Shown one piece after another: positions 15,401 through 27,927 of a stretch of DNA of 64,000 nucleotides. The translations under genes and the position numbers were made by a program. Source of the stretch: Davidsoniella eucalypti (Eukaryota; Ascomycota; Sordariomycetes; Microascales; Ceratocystidaceae); contig RMBW01000046.1 in NCBI GenBank assembly GCA_004009845.1, forward strand, positions 124,001-188,000, written 5' to 3'. The notes under the pieces are model-generated. The model did no database searches. It was not told the origin of the DNA and saw nothing but the letters and a program-made list of their open reading frames with translations. Position 1 is the first letter of the stretch. Every line of letters starts with the position of its first letter.

Positions 15401-17580
15401 ACAAAAGTAGAGCCTACATTGAATGACGAACAAAATGAATGGCGATAGTTCTCATACCCACTAGCATTCTCCCTTGCGAGAAGGTCTTTCCGTGTATAGG
15501 TGTCATCATAGAATATCTTTGGTCAATGTCACACAGGAAAACCCCCGTTTGAGCAAAAGAAGGGCAGTGAATACAACAGTAGCAGTAGAAGCCATGACCA
15601 CGAACCAGGAGAACAATGCCTTAATTCGCAGACTCCGGAATAGCAGGTGTCACCTGCCTTTCTTACAATCATGTTTATTTTCATGTCTACATTCACTTGG
15701 TAGATCTGTTGATATCGTGAAGTGGTAGCTAGAAATTTAAATCAAGAATAACATGAGAATTGATTCTGAATAGCGGTCAGAAAAGAAACGGTGATCGGCG
15801 AAAAGCGAGCACGAAACTGGGTAACCCTCAGGAATCTAATGAGCACCACGGTTTCACAACAACTTCATAAAATGCTTAGCACATAGTAACTTTAAAGCCT
15901 ATTGGTAGTTTTTGGACTGTGTAGCACTGCTTCTTCACTACTCACAACGAGTTTTCTGTAGAAAAAAAAAATCTAGAAAAAAAGAGATACAAGTCTTACT
16001 TGCAAAAGATACAAAGATCGAGATCTTGTTTTACCCTTTCTTTTCTCCTTTCATGTTCTGTGAACCTGTTAGTGGATAATGCACCCAACGATGCACCATC
16101 GATCAAATAATTAGCCACTGTACTCAGTTAGAGAATAAGATACAGTTGCCTAAATATGATATCTTTATCCCCGGATATACCTTAGAAACCCTATTGCTGG
16201 TCATAACAGCCCTTTTTAGCAGATTTCTGCACATTATTGCTTTGTACGCGCTATCTTGTGACACGTAAGATGTAAAGCAGTGCACTGGTATATATAATGT
16301 GAATGTACGACACAGAAACTGTGTATCCTATTACGCGTATACAAAGTCGACCTATTTTGCTACTATATTCGGGCACTACAGGCCCTGTCGTTCATTACTG
16401 CATGTCGTTTAGAAGATGGAGAGACTGCTTCTACATATATTGGCAGTCAGATCGGTGATAGAATGTATGTAATCTACTCTATATAGCCCTAACCAATAGC
16501 AACTAGATGTAGTGGTTAGTGAGTGCCACTATACTGAACTTTGTTCTATCACTATTCCGAGAAAGCATGGAAGAGACGACATGTTTGAATATGCAGGTGT
16601 ATATATGTGCGTGCATATTCGTATGCATCGAGACGAACTATAGCAACTACATACACACTAGAACAAGACATGAACAAAGTAGAAATGAATCAAACATTAC
16701 GAGTGTCTATTCCGGTGCTAACTTTGAGTTAAGCTATGATAAAATGCCAGCACATTAAGGATATATGGGGTTTCCCTAGAACGCCATGTGAGAGACAGCT
16801 TGAGGGGCTGTTCACTGGAATGCAAATGTATATGGCTAGTCCAAAGTCCTTTTCCTTACTGTATCCCTTTCTGATATTTTCTTTCTCTCGCTCTCCCTTC
16901 TCCTTAGACTTTCGTTCGTTGGCCTGGTTCGTATCGATAATGCCTTTGTTCAAGACCCGAGAAAAGGGCAAGCTGGCAAAATAGACGTGACCAACTGAGA
17001 CAAAATCCATCTCAAGTACTACTGGGATGTGAGAAAGTAAAGAATAGAAAAAGTATTAAAAATTATAAATAAGGGAAGTAGAAAAAGGTCTGATTGTGTA
17101 TTTGGTAGGTAGCCGAATAGAGGGAGAGCCCGCCTATTGTTTTCTCGTCCCTTGAGAGGACTTTTTGCTACTCGTTGTTCTTTCCCAGTAGGAGAAGGAG
17201 GAGGAGGTAGATCTTAGTGACTATTACTACAAAACGGTAAGAAGATAGAAAACAAAAGCGACAAGTAGCAAGCTACTATTCAGCTGGATGACGAAGGATG
17301 AGGCTGCAGAGAACATTTCGAAACATCACTGTAATACCGGCATTATTATAGCTCTTACAAAAGCCAAGGTAGAATTTCAGTTAGATGACTATACGCCTGT
17401 AACAAGAACCCTAGTCATATACATATCATGCCTTTTTTTTGACTTGCCATCTTTGTTAGTGACCCTGGCTTGATTCGATTTCCTCTTTAGAAAAGGTAGT
17501 TTTTCATTTTGGGAACTTGTAAGGTATAACAAGTAATAGTTATCAATATGCAAGGTTTATTAACAAAGGGTAACACTAGC

Positions 17581-17595
17581 AAAAAAAAAAAAAAA
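17581..17595 (+). repeat. Poly-A run followed by GA repeat
   Basis: Fifteen A followed by a short GAGAGAGAG stretch, in non-coding DNA. Simple-sequence tract. Confidence 0.85.
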
Positions 17596-20043
17596 GAGAG
17601 AGATCACGCCGCAATATGCATGTAGAAGTCCTGCTCATATTAGACAACCAGTGCTTCATAATATTAGAAGCAGAAACTGGAAATTCACTCAAATATTGGA
17701 AATATAATAAATATCTTAGCCGTAAGAAAAGACGGAGCCTAGGCCACCACTAATGACTTTGCTCCCTCTATAGGTCAGACTGTACTATCCTGCGAGTAAT
17801 ATCATACGAAGGGGGTGGACATTAACAGAATCCCTCCAATCAATGGCCAACACATGTTTCTTCTCGTGGCTCCATTATAGAAAGATCCCATGCGAGGCAA
17901 ATGCCGGCACTTTATCTCTAGCCTCTTCGAGTCTTGCTATGTCTATCGAAGCCCGGATATTCTGGACCACTGACAATGCAGGAAAACAAGTAGCAGGAGT
18001 TCGTCTTCTTCTTCATATGCATAGAGAAGAAAAAGAAGAAAGAAAAAAAAAACAGTAAAGAGCATGCATAAGAGAGACGACATGATGCATAGCAAGCTGG
18101 ATAAAGTGTTGAATGTAATGCACTTCGGCTGCAACGTAGTGGAGTCTGCCGCTGCAAGAAGCTTCTATGTAAGAGAAAACGGGCTATAAGATGCTGCAGG
18201 ATACAGATTTGTAAAAAATAAAAATAATAAAAAAGAACTCAAGTGATGTGCCTCTTCATTGCATGGTGATGTGAAACGGAAGAATCTTGCGTTGATAGCG
18301 TGCAGAACTCGAATATTACGGTGCCATACAGCCGACTAAAACATGCATCAATCACATTTGAAGATGAGCAAAATCTTTTGTGTGTGTGTGCCATTATTGC
18401 TTAATGGTCAAACTTATTGCTTCTCTTGAGGCTACAGCAACTAAGATTACTAGATATTGGCCTTGATGCAACAACCCGCTTTACGAGGACCACGCAGTAC
18501 GAAGTGAGACTCTGTGATATTCTTAGTACTGACAGGGCCGTGGCCTATATATCAAGATTCACATATCCATCAAGACTCACGTAGAGTGAGGAGGGGGGAG
18601 CTTAGTATCACAAACCGAGCTGGACATGAGGGCGTGTACGCTTTACTACCGCAAACCCCATGATATCTGATTTCAGCATATCATCCATCTTCTGTGTCTT
18701 TGAACTGCAGAGCGCTTGCCTAGTCGATGCGAGGCGGTCCAGTGTCCTCCCTCCCCTCTCATCATTATCAGTGGACTTTTTTTTTGTTTGGTTTCTGTTT
18801 GACTCGATAAGCCTGTAAGACCTGTTCACTTTTTACTCAACTTCTCTTCTCCCCCCCCTGCGTCAAACTAAAAAGAAAAGAAAAGAAAATTTTGATCAGG
18901 GTCACGGATAAAGACCAAAGGAACGGGAAACACGAACAGGGAGACATCAAGTTGGGCTTCACCGCCTCCCCTATTTCTTTGATGTTTCAATTCTTCAGTT
19001 AAATGATGGCTTTGTGTATACTTACATTTATTCTTTTGCTATTTACAATTAGCTTTCTTGATTTGGATGGAGCTTCGGGCAATGACCTTTTTATTCTAAA
19101 AATAAGAATAATAAAAAAGGATAATAAAAGAGAAAACTCGCTTCTAACGGCTTGGTTTGGGCTTAAAATCGTCGATTTTCAGTATATATACCCAACCTCC
19201 TATATATCACGAGCTTTGTTTTTGTGAGAATTGCAAAGAAAAGAAATTAAATCCAATTAAATAAAGCATCAGTGTATAATAATATAATGGAGGAAATACA
19301 AGTGTAGTTTTTTTTTCCACGGCTGGGAAGATATGATAGGAAGAGATGGTCTAGTGTAGGATAGATATCAACTAACAAGTAACTTTAATATGGCCGTTTT
19401 GATAGGCTAGCTGGAAAATAGATACTATTCATGCCAAATATGTGCTAGATTTACTAAGAGAAAGCAGCACGTGCAAGGAGGCAGTTCATGGCCAGCTTTT
19501 ACAAGTAAGAAAATGATATTCAAAATACCAGTTTTAGTGTTCTTTCGCTTTAGTTCCTCTCGACATTTCTATCGAGTTGTATGGCAGCGTTTTAGGATTT
19601 GACGCTTGTGATGGAGGGAAGCTCACACCCTCCCTCTTCTTTAGACTATCTTCTCCTCTTGCATCCAGACCAAGTTCGGTATATCATATTGTGATGTATC
19701 CGAAGATGCCCGCAACAGAGGGGAATACATGTCCTTTGCCGGAGCTGGACGACACTAAGAACGGAAAAAGCAGAAGAGAATCTAGGAGCAGGAATCGTGA
19801 TTTTAATATGCATGCGTTCACTTTGCCTTGCATGGCATTACATATGCAAGGTACAGAATCAAGAATCAGCAAGCAGTATCAGACAAAGCAGCAATAATAG
19901 TAGTAGTTGGTGATATAAAAATAAAAGACGGTAGCATCAACAGCAAGTGTATCGAGTCAAAGATGGTAATACTTGTTCTGTCGTGCCAGTGGTAACAACC
20001 TGATATATGTATGCATGCATGGTGCTAGCTAGTTACTTTCCTT

Positions 20044-20055
20044 CCCCCCCCCCCC
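20044..20055 (+). repeat. Poly-C homopolymer, 12 bases
   Basis: Twelve consecutive C in an AT-rich background. Simple-sequence tract with no evident function. Confidence 0.85.
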
Positions 20056-22320
20056 TCCTTGAAATTATAGCTGCATATGATATTGCTGCTTCAAGATAGA
20101 CTTGCAGTGCATCATCGGGAGAAGACGAGTTGCAGCTATTATCACAAAACCAAGCAAAGCTTTGTTGTTTCATTTCCTTCTTGGATGTAGGCTTGAGATT
20201 GCCTTGCCTTGTATACTAATGTCTGCTTCTCAAATACTGATTATTGGGGATTGGGGACTTCTTTGGGGCTTGTCAGATGAAGTGTAAGTGACGAGGGTAT
20301 AGCTTTAGTTTACCATATGCTACTAGGGTTCCAGACATAGTTCAGTGCCTCGGTAGTCAAGCATAGCTCCCAAGCACAGCTTGGACACTACTTCATAACT
20401 GTTTGGTGGCAAATGATTAAGAGGAGCAAAGTGGCCTAGAAATAACTCACAATACAAGCACAAATTCAGAGCGGTCTCGTCTTCCCGTATTTTTTGTGTT
20501 TGCATAGTCTCTTCTCTCCTCTTCTTTTTTGTTGTTGTTGGTCCATGTTTTCTTCTGTGCACGATCTTGCTCCGGTGCAACGCGTGAATAAAACTGGCTA
20601 TTATGATAACAAGATCATTCGTTCATAATAATAGCTCAGATGCATGCAGGAAAAGCCCGCACAGTTGCAAAAATGGCACCTTTGTGCATATTCAGCAGGT
20701 TCCGTGTTTGTTCTTCATCATTCCCTCGGCTTTGAACAGGGCTATACACACTTGTTTTTTTTTTTATAATGCCCATGGCAACATTTGATCTAAACATCTA
20801 GATATATGAGTCTTTTGTGCTAACAAATATCACCTCTTTGATCATCAGAATCAAAGTATCAAATCAAACCAGAGAGCTTTTATGAAAACAAACCGCCAAA
20901 GAGCCATCCAGGGTATTTGCAAATTGTAAAAAATAAAAAATAAAAAATAACCTTATACGAGGTTTTGTTTTCCCTCTACTTTACTGTTGTAAAAACAACA
21001 ACCCAATATCAAAGGAATCAACACAGCCAGATAAATTTGACTGCGGCCGCGTGAGGCACAAATTTCTTTTCTTTTTTTTTTCCTGGCTCGAGCACAAAAA
21101 AAACAAAAGTATAAAATTGACAAAAAGTACATCTTAATAATAAATGCGGTATTTTTTGTGACATTTTTTTGGTTTTGTGTTAGCCCGTGTATTGGCTCTT
21201 TCGGGTTTATTTCATTTTATCCCTTGTTTTATGTATCTTATAAAACTCAGCACTACCAGCCTTCTTCTTTTTATGAAATTTGTGACTTTGCGGCTTGGCT
21301 GGGCTGTTCACAATAATCTCCAGCACAAAATTGAGGGGCAAAAGCTTTGTTCTTTTTGGGTTTTTTTTTCTTCGGTCTCAAGGGTCGTCTTTTTTATTCT
21401 GATGCCTTAACTATGGATCCCTTCACAGCCAAACGACCAGTTTGTTCATGGCTCATGGTTCGCCTTCAGGATGGGCTTTCCTATCTTAGACAATAGTTTC
21501 CTTCTGTTCTATTCTTCTTGACCTGCTTCACTATGGCTCCAGGCCAAATCTCATTTCTTTCAGCTACTTCAAAAACAAGGCTTTCTATCCTAGATATAGC
21601 CTTCCCCTAGTCTGATACAAATGTATTGTAAAACAACAGTGTCTGCTGGGTTATTTAAACTCGGTTTATCTTTTCGATGTCTGGTTACAACACATAATCT
21701 TGCTTTGAGCCGGTATATGGACATGTCAAATTCAACAGTGTCTTCTCTTTCAACATCCTAGTTTCATTTTGCTTTCTTATAAGTCAAGGGTTTATCATGC
21801 TAGAACCCCACTAGGGTTATTGTTTCTTCCAGGTTACTCATAAAAAGTTCGTATGTAAGGAACATAGTATAGCTATACATCTTTTGGATATGATTCAGCG
21901 TTGAAAATGTACAACTTGGTCCAAGCTTCTAGATCGGCTATCATCCCGCGCTACAGTTCTTGACATCATCTTCTTCGTCAGATCAGATCGATCAATCAGG
22001 TTTTATCTACCGTCAATAGTAAATCAGCCCTTGCTATATGCATTCAGGTTATAAGTACTTCTCTGAATATGCCTTTCAAGCGAGAGTCAATATCCATCTG
22101 TCAGAATATACTGGATGCAGATAGATGCGTTGTGTTATGCACGTTCCAGAAGGCTAGATACCGGAGCTAAGTACAGAAACTACCAAGTCGTTTGTGCATT
22201 GATAGTATGCTAGGAGAAGTAGCTGTTAAGTGCAAGCATAAATATCATGCTGGGGAGGCATCTCATCTATTGCCCTGAAAATACCAAGTATATAATCAAG
22301 AAGATTGGCAGGTTTCTTTC

Positions 22321-22337
22321 TTTTTTTTTTTTTTTTT
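22321..22337 (+). repeat. Poly-T homopolymer, 17 bases
   Basis: Seventeen consecutive T in non-coding DNA, preceded by a short CT-rich stretch. Simple-sequence tract. Confidence 0.85.
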
Positions 22338-25300
22338 GAGATTCTTATTGCCAAAGTAGCTTCCGTGCATTGTATCTGCACGTCAAATCCCGTGTTGTAA
22401 TGAGGGATTTCTATTTTTGATATAATATCTTTATCGTAGTATGCTGAAAGTATCATGACTGGTCAGCTACCATTGGGCAACCGCTGAGTACAACATCAAA
22501 TATCGATGACTAGGCGCGGACTAGGATCTACCTCTATGGTGAATAAGGCTAGTAGAATACCTAAAAGGTAACTTCATTAATGTTCCATCGTAAGCTCTAT
22601 ATATTGGTTGGCCGGGCTGTATCTATATAGACTTTAATCTTTGTATAGTTTATGTATCTTGGAGATCGATGGCTGGCTAGATATTTTCTTACTTGAAAGA
22701 ATATAGTCAAATACTGTATATGTACAGCAAAGTAACACCAATCGGTCTACTAAAAGCATTCAAAACTACAGGCGAAATCTCAGCTTGTATAGCTTATGCC
22801 CGGCGTCTAAATTGTAATCTTCAGCGCAACGCCCGTTGTTGTCTCAGCTAACTTCTGCATGTTCTAGGCCAAAAATAGACAAAGCCTAAGGTTGAAGGTT
22901 TTGTCACGCCATATCTTCGACTTCGAATAGCCGCTTTTTGTAGTTTTCTTTTCCATTTCTCTATCGTTATTTTATAAGTAAGTAGAAGAGAGAGGGCTGG
23001 GGGGTATCATGGCAAGGGTAGGTTTTGAACTTCCCTTGCCTTGTAAACGAAGGTTGAATATTTTTTTAGAAGACCTTTGCTTTTGCATGCCCTTCAATTT
23101 TCAATCCCTAGGTTCATATGAGCCAGCACGCACACGCCCCCCCCAAGACAAACCCAACGACTGTATTTACCGAGTTGATCGGATGCTATTGCTACTCTAC
23201 TAGCAAGTCAATAATCACCAGTCGCCTAGGGCTGCTTATGGCCCATGGTTGGAACTAAGTGATGGTCGAATATAGGATAAGGTGTATGTATTACTTCGGA
23301 GTCTTGACACCTACATGTAGAGTGAGATGTAGAGGTTGGAGATATGGATAGCTGAACAGTCTTATTTCCACCAGAAACAAGAAGGTCGCAGAACTAACAA
23401 GAGCGAGGGAGAGGAGAACAATAATATAATGATGGTGATAGTTTTCCAGGCGCTGGAGTTTCTAACTTTGCTCTAATCTGCCTTTCGGCGGCTGTGGTTC
23501 GAACGAAATATCATAGCCTTGGTATTACGAATAGACCCTAAGGCATTAACGTCAAGATGTAAAAGTTACCTTATGGAGATATTGATTTCACAACACCTTC
23601 AAGTTTGACCAAGTGTAAGGGTTAGAAACCATGCTCACATAGTTAATTTTGCCGCGCTGCCAGTCCAGCAAAGATCTGCCTTAGTGACCGAGGCCGTTTT
23701 TTTGCTTTATTTTCCATCTTTTTATCTTTCCGAATCAATATTTGAATTCCAAGATAAGAGATGAACGACAAGTCAAGGCCGGGATGGATAAAATAGCCGA
23801 ATAAAGCGTTTATCGCTCTCTTGGCTTACTACAAAACATATCGGTATTTTGTAGTTATATAGCACTAATTCACAGTGCGCTTGTCTACCTCGAGCACACG
23901 AAGGGGGTACATGGAAGGACACTTGGGCCAGGTATATTTCTGGCGTGGCATACCCCTCTGTAGGCTTTCTGCAAGCTGTATGTGTGTACTAAAGCCACTG
24001 CAAGCTCTTTCTGGCTTCTGGTGTTATGGCGACTTTAACGGCGCTAGTTGCTTTATATTACACTGGCGACGAGGACTATAGACTAGTTGCGGGTAGCGTA
24101 TATCTACATATGTATCTCGTTAGCAAGCTGCAGTCTGATGTCAGTCCGTCGTTGGAAGCGATCATGGAACACGAGTAAACAGTCAATTAGCTATACGACT
24201 TGTAGTATTAGAAGCAGTAGGTATTCTGCATAACATGGTAAGCGTTCGGTTGTCTATGGACGCAGCATCGTTTGCGGGCAGATGCGCCGGGCAATAAAGA
24301 GAACGATATATGTATATGTATGCATACAACACATCTAGATTTGCTATATGGCCCAGGAACTGTCTGATGTGGGAAGGTGCCGTAGTGGAAAAAAACCGTC
24401 GACGTTAAATCTGAGAATCAAACACATCGTGATGACATGTGGCCACCATGTTGTTCATAGGCAAATGATTTGTTTGTTTGTCAAAGATGAATAATAAACC
24501 ACATTTCAGTAAAGGTAGAGTGAAATCCCAGGCTTGCTGTTATTTTTTTAATTGTATTTTTCCAGTGTTGTTTTGGACAAACGGGAAGTAGTTGCTCCAA
24601 AGATCTTCTTTCCTTTATGGGACTGATTCTTGTTTTTCTTGTTTTTCTTGCCTTTTCTGTGTTTGTCCGTTTGACGGTCGTGACTTCTGCCCGCTGAAAA
24701 ACAAAAAAAAACAAAATAAAGCCATGCCATTTCCCCCCGTTACTTATTTTCTATATTGATAACGCATATACCGTTTGTAAAGGCTGTCCCGAAGAAGCTA
24801 CATACTATGTACGTCGTAGAAGAGAATAAAATATTCTCTAGGCTAATGTTTCCATTCCTCCTGTCTTCTCTTTGTCGAAGCCTGATCGATTGGATTGAAT
24901 ATTCCCCTCTTTTCAACTTCATCAACAACGTTTGCTCTATCGCCAGATCACAACATTCGGCATCAACCAACTGGTGATGAAGACATCTGCCTAGTATATT
25001 ATCTCTTATTTCTAGTACTTTTTTCCTTCCGTTTATCTTCTTTTCTGTTTGAAACTCTACCGTCTTTCTATTTCCCGGCCGCCGTTCGTTTGTTTTTAGC
25101 ACGGTCACCAACCTTCTTTCTCTTCAGCAAAGGTAAAACTGACAGAAAAAAGACTCACTGACGACTCTCAATTGCCCTGAACCTTGCAAGCCCTGAACCC
25201 GACCGATGGCATCCTGGCTATTTTATTTTTGATTTTGCTTGCTGACCACTGGAAGCTGTACATACATTACATACATATAGTTGTTTATCAGAGTCTTAGA

Positions 25301-25379
25301 GTGCCAAACCCAAACATATCGAACAGAGGAAAAAACAAAAAAAAACAAAAAATCAATGAGCAAAAAAATATCGATTAAA

Positions 25380-27696
25380 GGCACACACCCCCGGCCCGCC
25401 CCCGTCCTCCTTCCAGCCTGCCCGACCTCCTCACTTTTCACGTAAGGGCACCGCCTCCAACGCCAAAGTTGAAGCCAAAGAAAGGTGAGTTCACTTCTCT
25501 TCGTTTGTCCTCTTGCTTGCTTTGATCCCGCCGGCGCTGCTTCTGCTTCTTTTGTCGGGCTTTGTTTTTTTCCCATAGCGCATCCCTTTCCCTTGGCTGA
25601 CCCCCTCCCTTGTCTCGTTGCTTTCGTTCGCAGTAGCCGCTACTACATCTGTACAATACTATGTACTTGACTTGCTGTTCTTGGTCTCAGCGGCATAGCG
25701 GTTGCGCTGTTATATCTGTATGTACTAATAGCATCTGGCTTTGGCTCCCATCTGTCGTCTACCACCTCCAGACTCCCCCTCCCCTGTAGACCAGGCCTAG
25801 TCCTGTACATTGATTGCACTGACTGCACAGTCCCTTGCCACTCACCTGTCCTAACACGCAGCGTGCTATCGTCGTCGTTTCGCCTACGGTTATGGTTGTG
25901 GTCGTCGTGTTGTAGCGGTAGTGTAGTTAGTATAACCTACTGCATATCACCCACCCATCATCCACCTCCCATCTCCCGCTGCTGTTTCTGTTTCTCTTCT
26001 TCCTTGCTTTTAACTTCGCTCTGCAGCTTCTTCCTCTCCACCTCGTTCCTCCACCTTCATCACCCTGCATTGCAGTCGCCCATTTCTCGCTCTGCTCCAC
26101 CAACCGGGCCGTCTGTCTACTCTCTGCACCTCAGCGATCGATTTCTGACCGACATCCAAGTCTTCTTCTTTGCCAACTTCCACAAACTGCTACAAGCCTG
26201 TCTACGACGACATCCATCACCACTTTTAGCCTTAACGAACGAAACGAAGCACCACACATACACATGCATAACGTCCATCTGCTTTCTAAATGTAAGTTAT
26301 CACGAACCACTCGGACACGCTACACTACACAGTGTCCACGATCAAGAGTTTCTCTCTCTCGACATCGAAAATGAACATACAAAAAACCCACACCCTCTTT
26401 GCATATCACCAATATCTGCCCCCAGATACGACGACCAAAATACACCCACTACTTTCCCAAGAGCCATGAACTGTGTCGTCAGACCCAATTCCGAGAGTCG
26501 ACACTCTTTTCCCACTCGAGAACTACAACATGCACTCTCTTCAAGAACTACCCAACCTCCGTTCCGATAAACCATTGGTTATTCGCCTGGCTTCGCACAG
26601 GTTAAATCTTATCACAAAGCCCTCGATTATTCAAGGGACCAAGACGTTCTATCCTTCTTGAATGAAGCCCGTTTCGAGACGAGCTCTGCTCATGATTCAA
26701 CTACTTCTTCAGAAAAATGGCATTGTTCTAGTATTGCGTATAGAATTTTCTCGTTTTACTCTACAATGATGGCTGCTCCAACGCATGGCGTGAAGAGCAC
26801 CGTCCCACACGACCATGCGGCCTAGTAAATCTTCATTAATGGGAATCCAACCCATCCTGTACTCTTCCATGATTCTCTCCATGTCTAAAAGCTTCACGTC
26901 CGTTCTACCCCATCACGTGGACTGGTTTCTTTCACTGGCTTCATAATCTGGCATTTCATTTCCGAGCTGTGCTTCATTGACTGTGCATCTTACGTACATC
27001 TCAGGCCTACATCTTGAAGTCTGAGGACTCTGTCAAGTGTATATGTGCACAGTTTGGCAAATGCTCTACTTACGAATGCCTCGATGTTGCAATTGAAAGA
27101 ACGCCGCGAGAGAACCTGCAGCGTATGCACTGCACTGCAGACGCATAGCAAATTCCTGCACTACTTTGTCCCGTTTAGCTTGCGTTATGCCTATTAAGCC
27201 TGCGTACAGTAGGAAGTAGACATAAGAGCAAACATGAGCTACGCTTCTTGAGTACGCCCATATCGTCTGCATTCTGCGTGTGATTGTTTACTTTGGCTGT
27301 TGCTTTGGCTTTCCGCTTTCCTGCGCATCGGCCATTCTATCTGCATCTGTAGCGGATTTACTATGGCTGCTTGCACTGGACTAGGGGGGCCCGGTTGAAC
27401 AAGCCAACCTAGTCGTGCTTGACCTTTTTTGGGCCTCTGATATACCTTGTTCCCCTTCCCCCCTCACCGCTTTATATGCACCGCGCTCCCATTTGACTTT
27501 TCTTCTTTTAATACAACTTTACTAACCAATGTGCTCTATAGCTATCTCTCTCTTTTCTCTTCTGCACTTTCCATCTACCATTATCAGCCAAAACCTGCGG
27601 GTAACACTGGATCCTATTACTCCATCCAGTGCTTGATACTGGTCTTCATAGCCTACGATATATCCGTCTTCTGATTTCTTGTGCCAGCCGCCGTTT
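25380..27696 (+). promoter_or_regulatory. Probable long promoter/5' leader of stuA
   Basis: Composition changes here from AT-rich to strongly pyrimidine-rich on the plus strand, as is common in fungal 5' untranslated regions. Two convincing splice acceptors are visible. One is a CTAAC branch-point-like word at 27,522-27,526 followed by TCTATAG ending at 27,541. The other is a pyrimidine tract ending in TTCTTGTGCCAG at 27,687, ten bases before the ATG at 27,697. A donor-like GTAAGT lies near 26,292. If transcribed and unspliced, the leader has upstream ATGs, for instance a 42-codon frame from 25,661 to 25,789. stuA of Aspergillus nidulans is known for two start sites, an intron-containing leader and upstream mini-ORFs. 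That this leader is organised alike is inference. Confidence 0.55.
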
Positions 27697-27927
27697 ATGA
27701 ATAACACCAAGCTGCCAAATCTACTCTTTGCACGTGCCTCGCTCTCCTTCTACCAACAAAACCCGCCGGATTATCGCGCCGGTTCTGCTCCCTCTCTTAG
27801 TGCTCACTCGAGATCCCAATCGTCAAGAAGTTCTCCGGTGTCGTCCAACGGCCCCGAAACCCCGTCGCCCACCCTGCCGTCATCAGTTGAATTCCCGGGC
27901 CCGTACAGCAACTACCCGTATCCCATC

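Larger units (their letters stand above)
12401..24999. other. Gene-free AT-rich region, right part
   Basis: No gene could be supported. Patches at about 12,560-13,850 and 18,600-18,870 are somewhat richer in GC or pyrimidines than their surroundings and resemble leader or UTR sequence, but no protein family is recognisable. The longest frame here that starts with ATG (14,743-15,111) is arginine/lysine-rich and looks like nothing known. Homopolymers include A15 at 17,581-17,595, C12 at 20,044-20,055 and T17 at 22,321-22,337; a short TAAAAAA tandem lies near 20,930-20,950. Together with the left part this makes a gap of about 25 kb before stuA. Confidence 0.55.

Noticed and set aside
1..25000. 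Centromere or subtelomere
   Set aside because: No telomeric TTAGGG arrays, no dense repeat arrays and base composition only moderately AT-rich; the flanking genes are ordinary.
25863..26570. A 235-codon open frame upstream of stuA
   Set aside because: No ATG start; Ser/Cys/Phe/Leu/Pro-rich as any translation of a CT-rich leader would be. Better explained as stuA 5' leader.
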